Shown piece by piece: positions 43,560 to 51,924 of a stretch of 64,000 nucleotides of DNA. The position numbers and the translations under genes are program-made. Source of the stretch: Clostridia bacterium (lineage in GTDB: Bacteria; Bacillota; Clostridia; Christensenellales; Aristaeellaceae). The stretch spans positions 1-64,000 of the forward strand of contig JAFQKQ010000038.1 of NCBI GenBank assembly GCA_017396845.1, read 5' to 3'. Within the stretch, counting starts at the first letter, position 1, and every line of letters begins with the position of its first letter. The notes beneath the pieces were generated by a model. It did no database searches. It saw nothing but the letters and a program-made list of their open reading frames with translations, and had not been told where the DNA came from.

Positions 43560-44884
43560 TTTGCATTTCCTCCCTTCGCTTTTGCTTTCAGGGTCAGCTT
43601 TTGTTTAACGATTTTAAATGATGCGGTCAGCCATCTTCTGGAGGGACATTCATACGAGCAGCAGCCGCACAGTATGCAGTCCATTACCCTCAGCTTTTCA
43701 GCTTCTTCGATCTTGTCCGCGTCGGCGAACACCTTGATCTGATAGGGATTTAGCCCGATGGGGCATGCGGACACGCACTTTCCGCAGCGGATGCACGGCC
43801 CTTCCTCCACGCTTCTGGACTCCACCTCATTATAGGCTACGATGCCGTTGGTGGATTTCGCCATGGGTATGCTGAGCCTCGGAAGGCACAGTCCCGTCAT
43901 CGCGCCGCCGAATACCACCTTTCCGGGGTCCTCAGAAAAGCCGGCGCACGCGCCGATAACATCCTCAACGATGGTTCCGATTCTGAGCCTTAAATTCGCG
44001 GGATTTCGAACGCAGCCGGTAACGGTCGTAACGCGGCTGATCAGCGGCTTTCCGTCGATGATTGCGTCCGCAATCGCCGCGCAGGTTCCTACGTTCAATA
44101 CGATCACGCCGATATCAATCGGCAGCTTTTTGGTGGGCACCTGCTTTTTGGTAATCGCTTCGATCAGCTGTTTTTCGCCGCCCTGCGGATATTTTGTTTT
44201 AAGCACCGCAACCGAAACGCCGTCGCGCCCGTTCGCTGCGCGCATCATCGCTTCAATTGCGTCCGGCTTATTGTCTTCAATCGCGATTACGCCCTTTTCC
44301 ACTTTAAGCGCACGCATGGCGGCCCTGAGACCGTCCACGATTCTTGGCGCATTTTCCACCATCAGGCGATGATCCGCCGTTAAATGCGTTTCGCATTCTG
44401 CGCCGTTTACAATAATCGTATCGCATTTCTGCTCGGGCTTTAATGACAGCTTCACATGCGTGGGAAACGATGCGCCGCCCATGCCGCAGATGCCTGCCTC
44501 ACGAATGGCGGGAACGATTTTGTCGATATCTACGCTTTCAACGCTTCCAAGCGGGTTGAGTTCCGTCCATTCATCCTTAAAATCGTTTCGGATGGTAACA
44601 GCCATTACAGGCTCTTCCATCATATAGGCGATTCTCGCCACATCCGTCACTTCGCCGGATACGCTGGCGTGTACGGGAATGCCCAGAAAGCCTACGGCAT
44701 CGCCGATCTTCTGACCGATTTTTACATAATCGCCCTTCTTGACGCAGGGCTCGGAGGGCGCGCCGATATGCATGTTCATGATGATCTGAACGCTGTCGGA
44801 AACGAATTCGCGGATCGGGAGCTGCTTGGTAGGCTCCTTATTGGCGTAGGAAAGGTGTACGCCTCTTTTGAATGTCACCTTCAT
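43556..44884 (-). CDS. rnfC: Rnf complex subunit C
   Basis: This 442-residue peripheral subunit has the NADH/flavin-binding region (GMGGASFPTHVKL) and two [4Fe-4S] motifs (CIRCGKCVSACP, CILCGCCSYECP). It passes electrons between NAD and the membrane part. It starts directly after the rnfG stop. Confidence 0.95.
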   Translation of the reverse strand: MKVTFKRGVHLSYANKEPTKQLPIREFVSDSVQIIMNMHIGAPSEPCVKKGDYVKIGQKIGDAVGFLGIPVHASVSGEVTDVARIAYMMEEPVMAVTIRNDFKDEWTELNPLGSVESVDIDKIVPAIREAGICGMGGASFPTHVKLSLKPEQKCDTIIVNGAECETHLTADHRLMVENAPRIVDGLRAAMRALKVEKGVIAIEDNKPDAIEAMMRAANGRDGVSVAVLKTKYPQGGEKQLIEAITKKQVPTKKLPIDIGVIVLNVGTCAAIADAIIDGKPLISRVTTVTGCVRNPANLRLRIGTIVEDVIGACAGFSEDPGKVVFGGAMTGLCLPRLSIPMAKSTNGIVAYNEVESRSVEEGPCIRCGKCVSACPIGLNPYQIKVFADADKIEEAEKLRVMDCILCGCCSYECPSRRWLTASFKIVKQKLTLKAKAKGGNAK

Positions 44885-45481
44885 CTACTGATCGCCTCCC
44901 TCTTCCGGAATCGATGCGCCCTTTATATCTTCAATGTATGCGGAAATCGTATTTACGCCGTTTGTAACAGCGGTAGACGAAACGGTTGCAGCCGTAACCG
45001 CGTCGACCGTATCCTCCGCGCTTGCTTCGCCCGCCTTGATTACGCGAAGCGGCGCGCTTTTCCCTGCAAACTGCACGGTAAACGCTTCATGCTTTGTCTT
45101 CTCTCCAAGTCCCGCCGTCTCCTTAAAGCCGGAGCCGCCCACGGAAATGCCGGTCAGAGTCCCGCTTGCATCTACGCCTGCAATCACCTCTACGGGACCT
45201 GCAAAGCCGTTCACCGTCGCCTGCGCGACGTATCCGATCCCATTCCCGTCCTTTATTGCTTCGTAGATCCAGTCAACCGAAGCGCCTTCTTCCGCCGCCA
45301 TCTCACAAAACTCGTCCGCTTCCCGAAACACGCTCTTTCTGGCGTTTTCAGAAGCAAGAAGCGCCTGCTCATGAATGCGCGCCTCGGTAAGCGAATACGT
45401 AGCGCCAAGGGCAAGTCCTGCGATCAGAGTGATAAGCGCAAGCGCCAGGTATCCGGGAATCTTCCCGCCTTTGAGATTCAT
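44885..45481 (-). CDS. rnfG: Rnf complex subunit G, covalent FMN protein
   Basis: This 198-residue protein starts at ATG 45481, 9 bases after GGAAGG (the ATG at 45490 abuts that site). One N-terminal helix anchors an extracytoplasmic FMN-binding domain. The DAVTAATVSSTAV motif holds the FMN-accepting threonine (usual form SGATxSS). It is the first gene of the operon here; the usual clostridial order is rnfCDGEAB. Confidence 0.93.
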   Translation of the reverse strand: MNLKGGKIPGYLALALITLIAGLALGATYSLTEARIHEQALLASENARKSVFREADEFCEMAAEEGASVDWIYEAIKDGNGIGYVAQATVNGFAGPVEVIAGVDASGTLTGISVGGSGFKETAGLGEKTKHEAFTVQFAGKSAPLRVIKAGEASAEDTVDAVTAATVSSTAVTNGVNTISAYIEDIKGASIPEEGGDQ

Positions 45482-45558
45482 GTCTCTCATCCTTCCACAT
45501 TCGTCTTTTCACATTGCACTGTTTCCGTACAAAAACGCATACAAAACCCATTATGACT

Positions 45559-45588
45559 ATTATAAAGCCAACCCCGTGCTTACGTCAA
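45559..45588 (-). promoter_or_regulatory. Promoter of the rnf operon
   Basis: TTGACG (45588-45583), 18 bases and perfect TATAAT (45564-45559) on the minus strand, about 70 bases before the rnfG start. I saw no clear Rex-type palindrome. Confidence 0.7.
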
Positions 45589-45642
45589 CGGAATTGGCTT
45601 GAAATTTCATTATTTGATTGTATTTAGTAACAATTTGTTCGA

Positions 45643-47238
45643 TTAATCCAGGAAAGGCTCTACCTTAACAAAGCTTCCGGGTTTCCTTTCAGCCTCCTTA
45701 GCCGCGTCGAGAATCGCCATAATGGCAAGGGTCTCTTCTTTCTTGGCTACGGGTTCGCCGCCGGTAAAGAACAGAAGCATATCATGGATGAAGTTCGGGA
45801 AGTAGTCGACCGGAACAATCGTTTCGCCGGTTCCATCCTCATAGGCAACGGTGCATACAAAGTCCAGAGAGGGCGCCTGCGTAAACGCCGCAAATCGGTT
45901 CTTGCCGTAATCAATCACGACCTGCCTGGCGCTGTTGTTTCCTGCGACCATCACGCGCTTGGGCTTTACGCCCATGACGCTTACGATCATCTCCACCTGA
46001 TGCACGGCGTAATTGCTGATCTTGCCGGGGCCCGTGGTCGCGAAGAAAGATACGTTCTCATCGCCCTTCACCTTGTCAAGGTTTCTGGTAAACCTGAGCG
46101 CAGAGGAAGAGCAGAGAATCGTTGAATGTTCCTCGGCCAGCGCGAACATTCTCTTTGCGGCAGCGGTATCGGGCGCAAACGTCTTATCCATGTATACGCG
46201 CTTTCCGCTCTTGAGCGCTTCTTCGCCCAGACGCTCGTGTTCCTCGGCGTTATCCGGCGACAGAACCACGATCACATCGGACTGATCCACGACTGCCTGA
46301 CGGCTTTCCAGCAGCTCGCAGCCGAACTTTTCGCACCACTTGTCTCCGCTTATGCCGCCTTCCTTCGCCTTGTCCTCCCAGGCATAGGCAACCTTGCAAT
46401 CGATTCCGAGCTGAAGTCCCTGCTCCTCAATCCACTTGGGATAGTTGTTCGCATGCCATTCGTCCAGATAATAGTCGATAAATCCAATCTTCAGCATGTT
46501 TTTCTCTTTCCTTTCTTCGCGAAGTTTTCTAATTAAGAAATGGTCGCGCTTGTCAAGCGCTGTATTCTTAAGCAACTCCGGTCTTCTTTCAAACGTCACC
46601 CGCAGCGCTTCGTCTCTTCGCCATCTGTCGATATTCGCCTGATTCCCGCTTAAAAGAACCTCGGGCACCATACGCCCCATGAATTCGCGCGGGCGCGTAT
46701 ACTGCGGATACTCCAAAAGCCCGCTTGAAAAGCTCTCGTCCACAAACGAATCCGCACAGCCGAGCACGCCGGGAACAAGGCGAGACACCGCGTCTATAAT
46801 GATGAGCGCCCCGAGCTCGCCGCCGGTGAGCACATAATCACCGACTGAGATTTCCTCGTCGATCATAAGATCGATTGCCCGCTGATCCACGCCCTCGTAG
46901 TGTCCGCAGAGGAGTATGATCTCTTTCTCCCCGCAAAGCGCCTCCGCCTTCTTCTGCGTAAACGTTTCGCCTCTGGGAGAGAGATAGATTCTCTTTCCGC
47001 AGAAGCTTTCGCCCATGGCGTATGTAATCGCGTCCGCGATGGGCTGGGCAAGCATCACCATGCCCGCGCCGCCGCCGTAGGGCGTATCGTCCGTGTTCTT
47101 GTGCTTATTCTTTGAAAACGCTCGGATGTCGATCACTTCGGCTTCAATCGCGCCGGATGCAATCGCGCGGCCGAGTATGCTTTCATGAAGCACCGATCGG
47201 ATCATGTCCGGAAATATGGTCAGTATCTTAAATTTCAT
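45643..47238 (-). CDS. trmD: TrmD tRNA (guanine-37-N1)-methyltransferase fused to a Gfo/Idh-type oxidoreductase
   Basis: One uninterrupted 531-residue frame contains two proteins. Residues 1-240 are TrmD (FPDMIRSVLHESILGRA, CGHYEGVDQR, VGDYVLTGGELG, LLSGNQANIDRWRR), which methylates G37 of tRNAs. From M248 (MLKIGFIDYYLDEWHANN) a 284-residue domain resembles Gfo/Idh/MocA dehydrogenases (SDVIVVLSPDNAEEH, GKRVYMDKTFAPD), without a clear GxGxxG loop. The junction KLREERKEKN contains AAAGGAAAG eight bases before ATG 46497. The second part could therefore also be translated separately. Normal TrmD ends near the junction. The fusion depends on there being no sequencing error. Confidence 0.85.
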   Translation of the reverse strand: MKFKILTIFPDMIRSVLHESILGRAIASGAIEAEVIDIRAFSKNKHKNTDDTPYGGGAGMVMLAQPIADAITYAMGESFCGKRIYLSPRGETFTQKKAEALCGEKEIILLCGHYEGVDQRAIDLMIDEEISVGDYVLTGGELGALIIIDAVSRLVPGVLGCADSFVDESFSSGLLEYPQYTRPREFMGRMVPEVLLSGNQANIDRWRRDEALRVTFERRPELLKNTALDKRDHFLIRKLREERKEKNMLKIGFIDYYLDEWHANNYPKWIEEQGLQLGIDCKVAYAWEDKAKEGGISGDKWCEKFGCELLESRQAVVDQSDVIVVLSPDNAEEHERLGEEALKSGKRVYMDKTFAPDTAAAKRMFALAEEHSTILCSSSALRFTRNLDKVKGDENVSFFATTGPGKISNYAVHQVEMIVSVMGVKPKRVMVAGNNSARQVVIDYGKNRFAAFTQAPSLDFVCTVAYEDGTGETIVPVDYFPNFIHDMLLFFTGGEPVAKKEETLAIMAILDAAKEAERKPGSFVKVEPFLD

Positions 47239-47752
47239 CGATCAGCGCCACCTCGCGCAGCCGGGATGCGCACAAAAGCATCACCTTGTTTTCAAGGTCT
47301 ACCTCCAAAACAACGCTCTTGAGCGCCGGAAGCAGCATTTCCCTTCTTCCGTCCCTGAATACGTATACATCGTTTCCGCCGGGCTGCATAACATCCTTGA
47401 GCGTTCCGTATTCGTTGCCCTCGTCGTCTACACCCTTAAGCCCGATCAGATCCACGATGAAGTTTTCATCCTCGTCCAGCTCTACCGCATGCTCGCGGTC
47501 CACATACAGAAGCTCGCCCCTGATTTCCTCCGCCTGATTGCGGTCGTCGACGCCGTCAAACTTCAGGTATACCGCGTCAAGGTCTCCCCTGACAAACGCT
47601 ACACCCTTTTCCTCGTAAGCTTCGCCCTTTTTGAAATACACGCTTTCGATATCTTCAAATCTTCCGATATCGCAGGTAATCGGGCGAACCTTTACTTCGC
47701 CCCTCACGCCCTGCGGCTTCAGAATCTCTCCGATTACCAGATAATCCGTCAT
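47228..47752 (-). CDS. rimM: 16S rRNA processing protein RimM
   Basis: This 174-residue protein has the N-terminal RimM domain (VIGEILKPQGVRGEVKV) and the C-terminal PRC barrel (VDLIGLKGVDDEG and GRREMLLPALKSVV). It helps assemble the 30S head. It overlaps trmD by 11 bases, the usual gene pair, but rpsP and the KH-domain gene are not upstream. Confidence 0.95.
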   Translation of the reverse strand: MTDYLVIGEILKPQGVRGEVKVRPITCDIGRFEDIESVYFKKGEAYEEKGVAFVRGDLDAVYLKFDGVDDRNQAEEIRGELLYVDREHAVELDEDENFIVDLIGLKGVDDEGNEYGTLKDVMQPGGNDVYVFRDGRREMLLPALKSVVLEVDLENKVMLLCASRLREVALIDEI

Positions 47753-48522
47753 ATTGCGCCTTCGTCCTCCCTGTAAATTTCAATCGCCAGCGGATAGTGA
47801 TCCGAAAGATACACGCCGTTTAATTCATCCTTCCACAGTTCGGCTTCTCCCTTTTTCACAAAGCCGCGCGTGAATATGTAATCGATCTGGCCGTCGGTTT
47901 TTCTGCCCCAGTTGTGCCAGGTGCAGCCCATATCAATCGTCTGATCGATAAGCCCGAATGCGTCCTCCTTAAGAAGCATAATTTCCTTCGCTTCCGGCTC
48001 CGCATTGAAATCGCCTGTAAGCGCAAGCGGGAAGGGATGCGTTTTCTGATCATCCGTCATTTTTCCGATCAGGCGCTTTGCACCGAGCACCCTCGCTTCG
48101 CTCGACTCGTGATCCAGATGCGTGTTGTACACATGAAACGGTTCGCCGTCGCCGATCGGGCGCAGAATCGCATGGGTGATAATGCGCGGGCATATCGACT
48201 GTACAGGAAAACGCGAGCCGGGCGCAAACGGCGTTTCGGAAAGCCAGCTCACATCCAGCCCAATCAGCTCGTACTTATCATTTCGAAACGCGATCGGGTT
48301 ATGTTCGTCATGATAATCCTTCCCGCGTCCGCAGCCTACGAGCGTATATCCTTTGAGATGGCTTCTCAGATATTCGTTCATGGGCGGCGTAACCTCCTGA
48401 AAGCCGATCACATCCGCCATTTCGCTCTCCAGCTTGTCCATCACAAAGCCTCTGCGGTTTCGAAAGCTGTTTACCCCATCCGCTTTTACGTCGCAGCGAA
48501 GATTATACGATACAATCCGCAT
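47749..48522 (-). CDS. Endonuclease/exonuclease/phosphatase-family protein
   Basis: This 257-residue protein has the EEP motifs VSYNLRCD, GFQEVTPP, YNTHLDHES, TGDFNAEP and LSDHYPLAIEI, giving the full set of metal and catalytic residues. No signal peptide is seen. The substrate (sugar phosphate, lipid or nucleic acid) cannot be told. It overlaps rimM (ATGA) and follows the glycerol-1-phosphate dehydrogenase by 9 bases. Confidence 0.87.
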   Translation of the reverse strand: MRIVSYNLRCDVKADGVNSFRNRRGFVMDKLESEMADVIGFQEVTPPMNEYLRSHLKGYTLVGCGRGKDYHDEHNPIAFRNDKYELIGLDVSWLSETPFAPGSRFPVQSICPRIITHAILRPIGDGEPFHVYNTHLDHESSEARVLGAKRLIGKMTDDQKTHPFPLALTGDFNAEPEAKEIMLLKEDAFGLIDQTIDMGCTWHNWGRKTDGQIDYIFTRGFVKKGEAELWKDELNGVYLSDHYPLAIEIYREDEGAI

Positions 48523-48531
48523 AAGATTTCC

Positions 48532-49884
48532 TCACTTAATCATTGTAAGATATTTTTCGAGCACGCCCATCTCGTCAAGCAGCTTAAAAAGCGAATACCT
48601 TTCCCGGTAATCCTTGGCGCAGCGAAGGGAAACATTCAGCGTTTTTTTGTCGATTCCGATCTCCCCGGGCGTCATTTCGCTTCCGAGAAGACGCATTGCA
48701 TCTTCAATCCTCTTTCGATCCGGAAGCAAAGAAAGCTCCTTTTTGATCTCCTCTTCGCACATAAATGCGCGGTCGATTCGCCTTTCCTGCTCCTCCCACG
48801 TAAGGAAGTCGCCGGGGTTTTCCCTGATGATCTCGCGTCCGTTCTCATCTCCATATGTGCCGAGCACCCATTTTTCACGCGCCTCGCGGGATAGACGGTT
48901 GTTTTTTACGATTTCCTTGTCAACCTTCACAAAGCCGTCTTTGGCGACCGCTTCAAATATCGGCCAGATTAAATAGGTGGAAATTCCGACAGCCGTTCCG
49001 TGCGTAGGCTCGCTTTTGCCCTTTTTGAGCATGCTCATATCCCAATAATGAACGATATTATGCTCAATCGACGCGACAGCGCGGGTATGACCGATGATCA
49101 TGATCGTAAGACCCGCCAAAAGCAGCGCTTCAATCAATATACGCGTTCCGAGTATGGTGCGCTTTTTAATCTCGGGGATGTTGTTTAACAGCCTGTCAAC
49201 GGCCTCGATAACGATTTCTCCCGACGCAGTGCAGTAGGTTTCCCCGTTTATTATGCTTCCAAGCACCCAATCCGCCTTCGCAATGTATTTGCCGAGCACG
49301 TCTCCAACGCCCGATACAAACATTTTTTCCGGCGCTTTTGACATAACGGTCAAATCGCACACGATGACGTCCGGACAGTTTGCGCTTCTGTGAACTTTTG
49401 CGCCCCGGTAGATGAGCGGAGCAACAATCGATGTATATCCGTCCATTGACGGCGCAGTGCCTACGGATACAAACGGCAGATGGGCGTTTACCGCGCTTAC
49501 GCGCGTAACATCGGTAACGGAACCGGATCCTACTGCGACCAGAAACTCGGTATCCCTCGAAAGCGCCATGATCACTTCGCCCACGGCTCTTTCATCGGGA
49601 ACCACCTTTCCCTCTCTTACCAGCATGCACAGCGTTACCGAAAAGCCGTCCGCCTTCAGGTATTCTTCAACGCTCCTGCCCGCCGCTTCATAGGTATTTC
49701 TGTCGCATACGAGCACGCATTTTTCGCCCATACCGCGCTTTCTGATGTATTTCGGAACATTCCTGATGATGTCCTCACCCACATAAATGTCCTGCTTCGG
49801 CTCATTATGCGCAAGACCGCATTTGCATTCAAGACCCGAAATAACCATTCTGGAATCATGGTCATATCCGATGGATACGCTCAT
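48532..49884 (-). CDS. sn-glycerol-1-phosphate dehydrogenase (AraM/EgsA type)
   Basis: This 450-residue protein has an iron-alcohol-dehydrogenase-like fold. GSGSVTDVTR and VGTAPSMDGYTS bind NAD(P) and substrate. Metal ligands are expected in SGVGDVLGKYIAKADW, GHTRAVASIEHNIVHYW and SEPTHGTAVG. The enzyme reduces dihydroxyacetone phosphate to glycerol 1-phosphate, the stereochemistry of archaeal lipids; in Bacillus, AraM supports heptaprenylglyceryl phosphate. The N-terminus has an extra segment with three cysteines (ECKCGLAHN) of unclear role. Confidence 0.87.
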   Translation of the reverse strand: MSVSIGYDHDSRMVISGLECKCGLAHNEPKQDIYVGEDIIRNVPKYIRKRGMGEKCVLVCDRNTYEAAGRSVEEYLKADGFSVTLCMLVREGKVVPDERAVGEVIMALSRDTEFLVAVGSGSVTDVTRVSAVNAHLPFVSVGTAPSMDGYTSIVAPLIYRGAKVHRSANCPDVIVCDLTVMSKAPEKMFVSGVGDVLGKYIAKADWVLGSIINGETYCTASGEIVIEAVDRLLNNIPEIKKRTILGTRILIEALLLAGLTIMIIGHTRAVASIEHNIVHYWDMSMLKKGKSEPTHGTAVGISTYLIWPIFEAVAKDGFVKVDKEIVKNNRLSREAREKWVLGTYGDENGREIIRENPGDFLTWEEQERRIDRAFMCEEEIKKELSLLPDRKRIEDAMRLLGSEMTPGEIGIDKKTLNVSLRCAKDYRERYSLFKLLDEMGVLEKYLTMIK

Positions 49885-49902
49885 ACACTGCTCCTTCTTA
49901 TT

Positions 49903-49928
49903 AAGAAAGGGACGGAAAACCGCCCCTT
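49903..49928 (-). terminator. Terminator after nagB
   Basis: AAGGGACGG (49907-49915) and CCGCCCCTT (49920-49928) pair with one mismatch around a four-base loop. On the minus strand TCTTAAT follows. Confidence 0.5.
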
Positions 49929-49947
49929 AAACGCTTATATATGCTGC

Positions 49948-50673
49948 TTACAGCAGGCTGCCCGCCGCCTCGTCCACCATGATAATGGTGTTGGGATGCG
50001 CCTTCAGAATGGAAGCCGGGCACTTGGGATCGATTTCGCCCATAACGGTATCGCGGATGGCCTGCGCCTTGCCCTTGCCGAGCGCGAGCAGGATGACGGA
50101 CTTGGCATTCATGATGCCGCCTACGCCGAAGGAAATGGCTTCCTTGGGCATGTCGTCCTCGGTCGGGAAGTAGATCTTATTGGCGTCGATCGTAGAGCGG
50201 GTAAGCTTTACGATGTTGGTGCCGTAGATGAACTTGTCATTGGGCTCGTTGAAGCCGATATGTCCGTTGTGGCCGATGCCGAGGAGCTGCAGGTCGATGC
50301 CGCCGGCTGCCTGGACCGCTTCGTCATATGCATGCGCATCCGCCCAGGGATCCGAACCGGTTCCGCAGGGAACATGGGTGTTTTCCATCTTGATGTTGAT
50401 GTGGTTGAACAGGTTATCGTTCATGAAATAGCGATAGCTCTGATCATGGGCGCCGTCCAGGCCGATGTACTCGTCGAGGTTATAGGTGCGAACCTCGGAA
50501 AAATCGATAAGGCCTTCCTGATTCAGGCGAATCAGCTCTTTATAGGTGCCTACGGGGGTAGAACCGGTGGCAAGACCCAGTACGGTGTCCGGCTTCTTGG
50601 CAATCTGAGCAGCGAATACCATTGCGGCAGCCTTTGCCAGTTCTTCAGGCGTTTTAAATACATGTACAACCAT
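49948..50673 (-). CDS. nagB: Glucosamine-6-phosphate deaminase
   Basis: This 241-residue enzyme converts glucosamine 6-phosphate to fructose 6-phosphate and ammonia. ATG 50673 is 6 bases after AGGAGGAG; a longer frame to 50820 is rejected. Motifs are LGLATGSTPVGTY, YNLDEYIGLDG, LLGIGHNGHIGFNEP and the late VTMGEIDP-type IRDTVMGEID. It lacks the long C-terminal allosteric tail of the Escherichia coli enzyme. Confidence 0.95.
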   Translation of the reverse strand: MVVHVFKTPEELAKAAAMVFAAQIAKKPDTVLGLATGSTPVGTYKELIRLNQEGLIDFSEVRTYNLDEYIGLDGAHDQSYRYFMNDNLFNHINIKMENTHVPCGTGSDPWADAHAYDEAVQAAGGIDLQLLGIGHNGHIGFNEPNDKFIYGTNIVKLTRSTIDANKIYFPTEDDMPKEAISFGVGGIMNAKSVILLALGKGKAQAIRDTVMGEIDPKCPASILKAHPNTIIMVDEAAGSLL

Positions 50674-50965
50674 AATAGACTCCTCCTCAATATCGCCCGG
50701 GCGTTTCCGTCCGGTCAAAATGCATATATGAATTATACCACTTACTCCAAGAATTTGGAACACCCGAAAGAGAATTTTATATCGATTTTGCCGCATTTTT
50801 CGTGTTTTTCCCGGGAACACAGATGAATATCAGTATAAAAACTGCTAAGCGCCTGCAAGAGCCCCCGCCAACGGTGAACAATACAGCGCCGCCAAGCCCG
50901 CTGCCCATAAACGCAATGCCCGCAGGTAATGAAGCCGTCGCGGGCCGGAAGATCACGAGCGCCCA
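50674..50965 (-). promoter_or_regulatory. Spacer between the ROK gene and nagB
   Basis: This 292-base stretch holds a minus-strand TATAAT (50735-50740 region) with a poor -35 (TTCCAA) that may drive nagB. Hydrophobic short frames can be read on the minus strand at about 50766-50950. They have no ATG with a ribosome binding site, so I call no gene. Confidence 0.35.
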
Positions 50966-51859
50966 TCATAGTATTCTGCTCATATTCATCCTGGCAAGCG
51001 CCGCCGCCCCCGCCATACCCGCGTTGTTCCCCATCACGGCAAAGCGGAGAACCGCCGCAATATCGTCGCGCGAGAAATTGTAGGCAGGGCGCACGGTTGA
51101 CAGTATTTCCTTTTTTAATATGTCGCCCGCCGCGCTGACCCCGCCGCCCAGCACAATCGCCTGCGGACGAAAGATCATATAGAGCGAGCATACGCCGTTG
51201 GCTACCTCTCTTGCATAGGTATGAAGCGCGCGCTTCATTTTCTCATCGCCCGCCCTTGCGCGGTCGATCACGCTTCTGGCCCGAACGCCGCCGGACATGC
51301 GGTACAGCGCGCCGGCGGAGGCATACATTTCAAAGCAGCCGTACATACCGCAGCCGCATTTCAGCCCGCCCGCATGTGTGATAAAATGGCCGAGCTCCGC
51401 GCCGCTGTTGTCGTGCCCTCTCCAGGGCTTTCCGCCGATCAGCAGCGCGCCTCCCACGCCCGTTCCGAGAGTGAGGTATACCGCATTTTCAACGCCGAAG
51501 CACGCGCCGCCGGGCAGCGTTTCCGCAGCCAGCGCCGCCTGCGCATCGTTATCCAGCCAAACGGGAAGCGAGGTGATTTGGGAAAGCATTTCGGCGAATT
51601 TTACACCCGGCCATTTCAGATTTCCGGAATACACCAGGCCGCTCGGCATAAACACCGTGCCGGGAACGCCTACGCCGATCATTTCCGCCCGAACGGGCGC
51701 TTCCCGAATCAGTCCGTCAATCTGCGCCGCCGTGTCCTCGGGATTTCCCTGTATGCTTCGAACCACGCGCATGTGAACCATTTCGCCGGCCTCGTCAAAA
51801 ATGCCGAACTTCAGATTCGTTGCGCCCACGTCGATTCCCGCAATGTACATCCCCATCAT
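50966..51859 (-). CDS. ROK-family sugar kinase
   Basis: This 297-residue protein has the ATP-binding DVGATNLKFGIFD, catalytic LDNDAQAA, LGTGVGGALLIGG, and the ROK zinc signature in CGCGMYGCFE with an upstream histidine. ROK kinases phosphorylate glucose, N-acetylglucosamine or N-acetylmannosamine. Proximity to nagB suggests an amino sugar. Two ATGs (51859 and 51850) are possible starts; neither has a strong ribosome binding site. Confidence 0.87.
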   Translation of the reverse strand: MMGMYIAGIDVGATNLKFGIFDEAGEMVHMRVVRSIQGNPEDTAAQIDGLIREAPVRAEMIGVGVPGTVFMPSGLVYSGNLKWPGVKFAEMLSQITSLPVWLDNDAQAALAAETLPGGACFGVENAVYLTLGTGVGGALLIGGKPWRGHDNSGAELGHFITHAGGLKCGCGMYGCFEMYASAGALYRMSGGVRARSVIDRARAGDEKMKRALHTYAREVANGVCSLYMIFRPQAIVLGGGVSAAGDILKKEILSTVRPAYNFSRDDIAAVLRFAVMGNNAGMAGAAALARMNMSRIL

Positions 51860-51879
51860 CCCATCTCACTTGTTCATTT

Positions 51880-51918
51880 CAAAAAAACAGCTGCCGCCCT
51901 GTCAGAAGCGGCAGCTGT
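51880..51918 (-). terminator. Terminator of the 51925 gene
   Basis: A perfect 11-bp stem (51908-51918 with 51887-51897, ACAGCTGCCGC type) with a 10-base loop. It is followed on the minus strand by seven T. Confidence 0.85.
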
Positions 51919-51924
51919 ATGGAA

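Noticed and set aside
49480..50826. 448-codon plus-strand frame
   Set aside because: It is antisense to the glycerol-1-phosphate dehydrogenase gene and nagB.
50742..51191. Minus-strand frame between nagB and the ROK gene
   Set aside because: It overlaps the 3' end of the ROK gene in another frame and has low-complexity composition.
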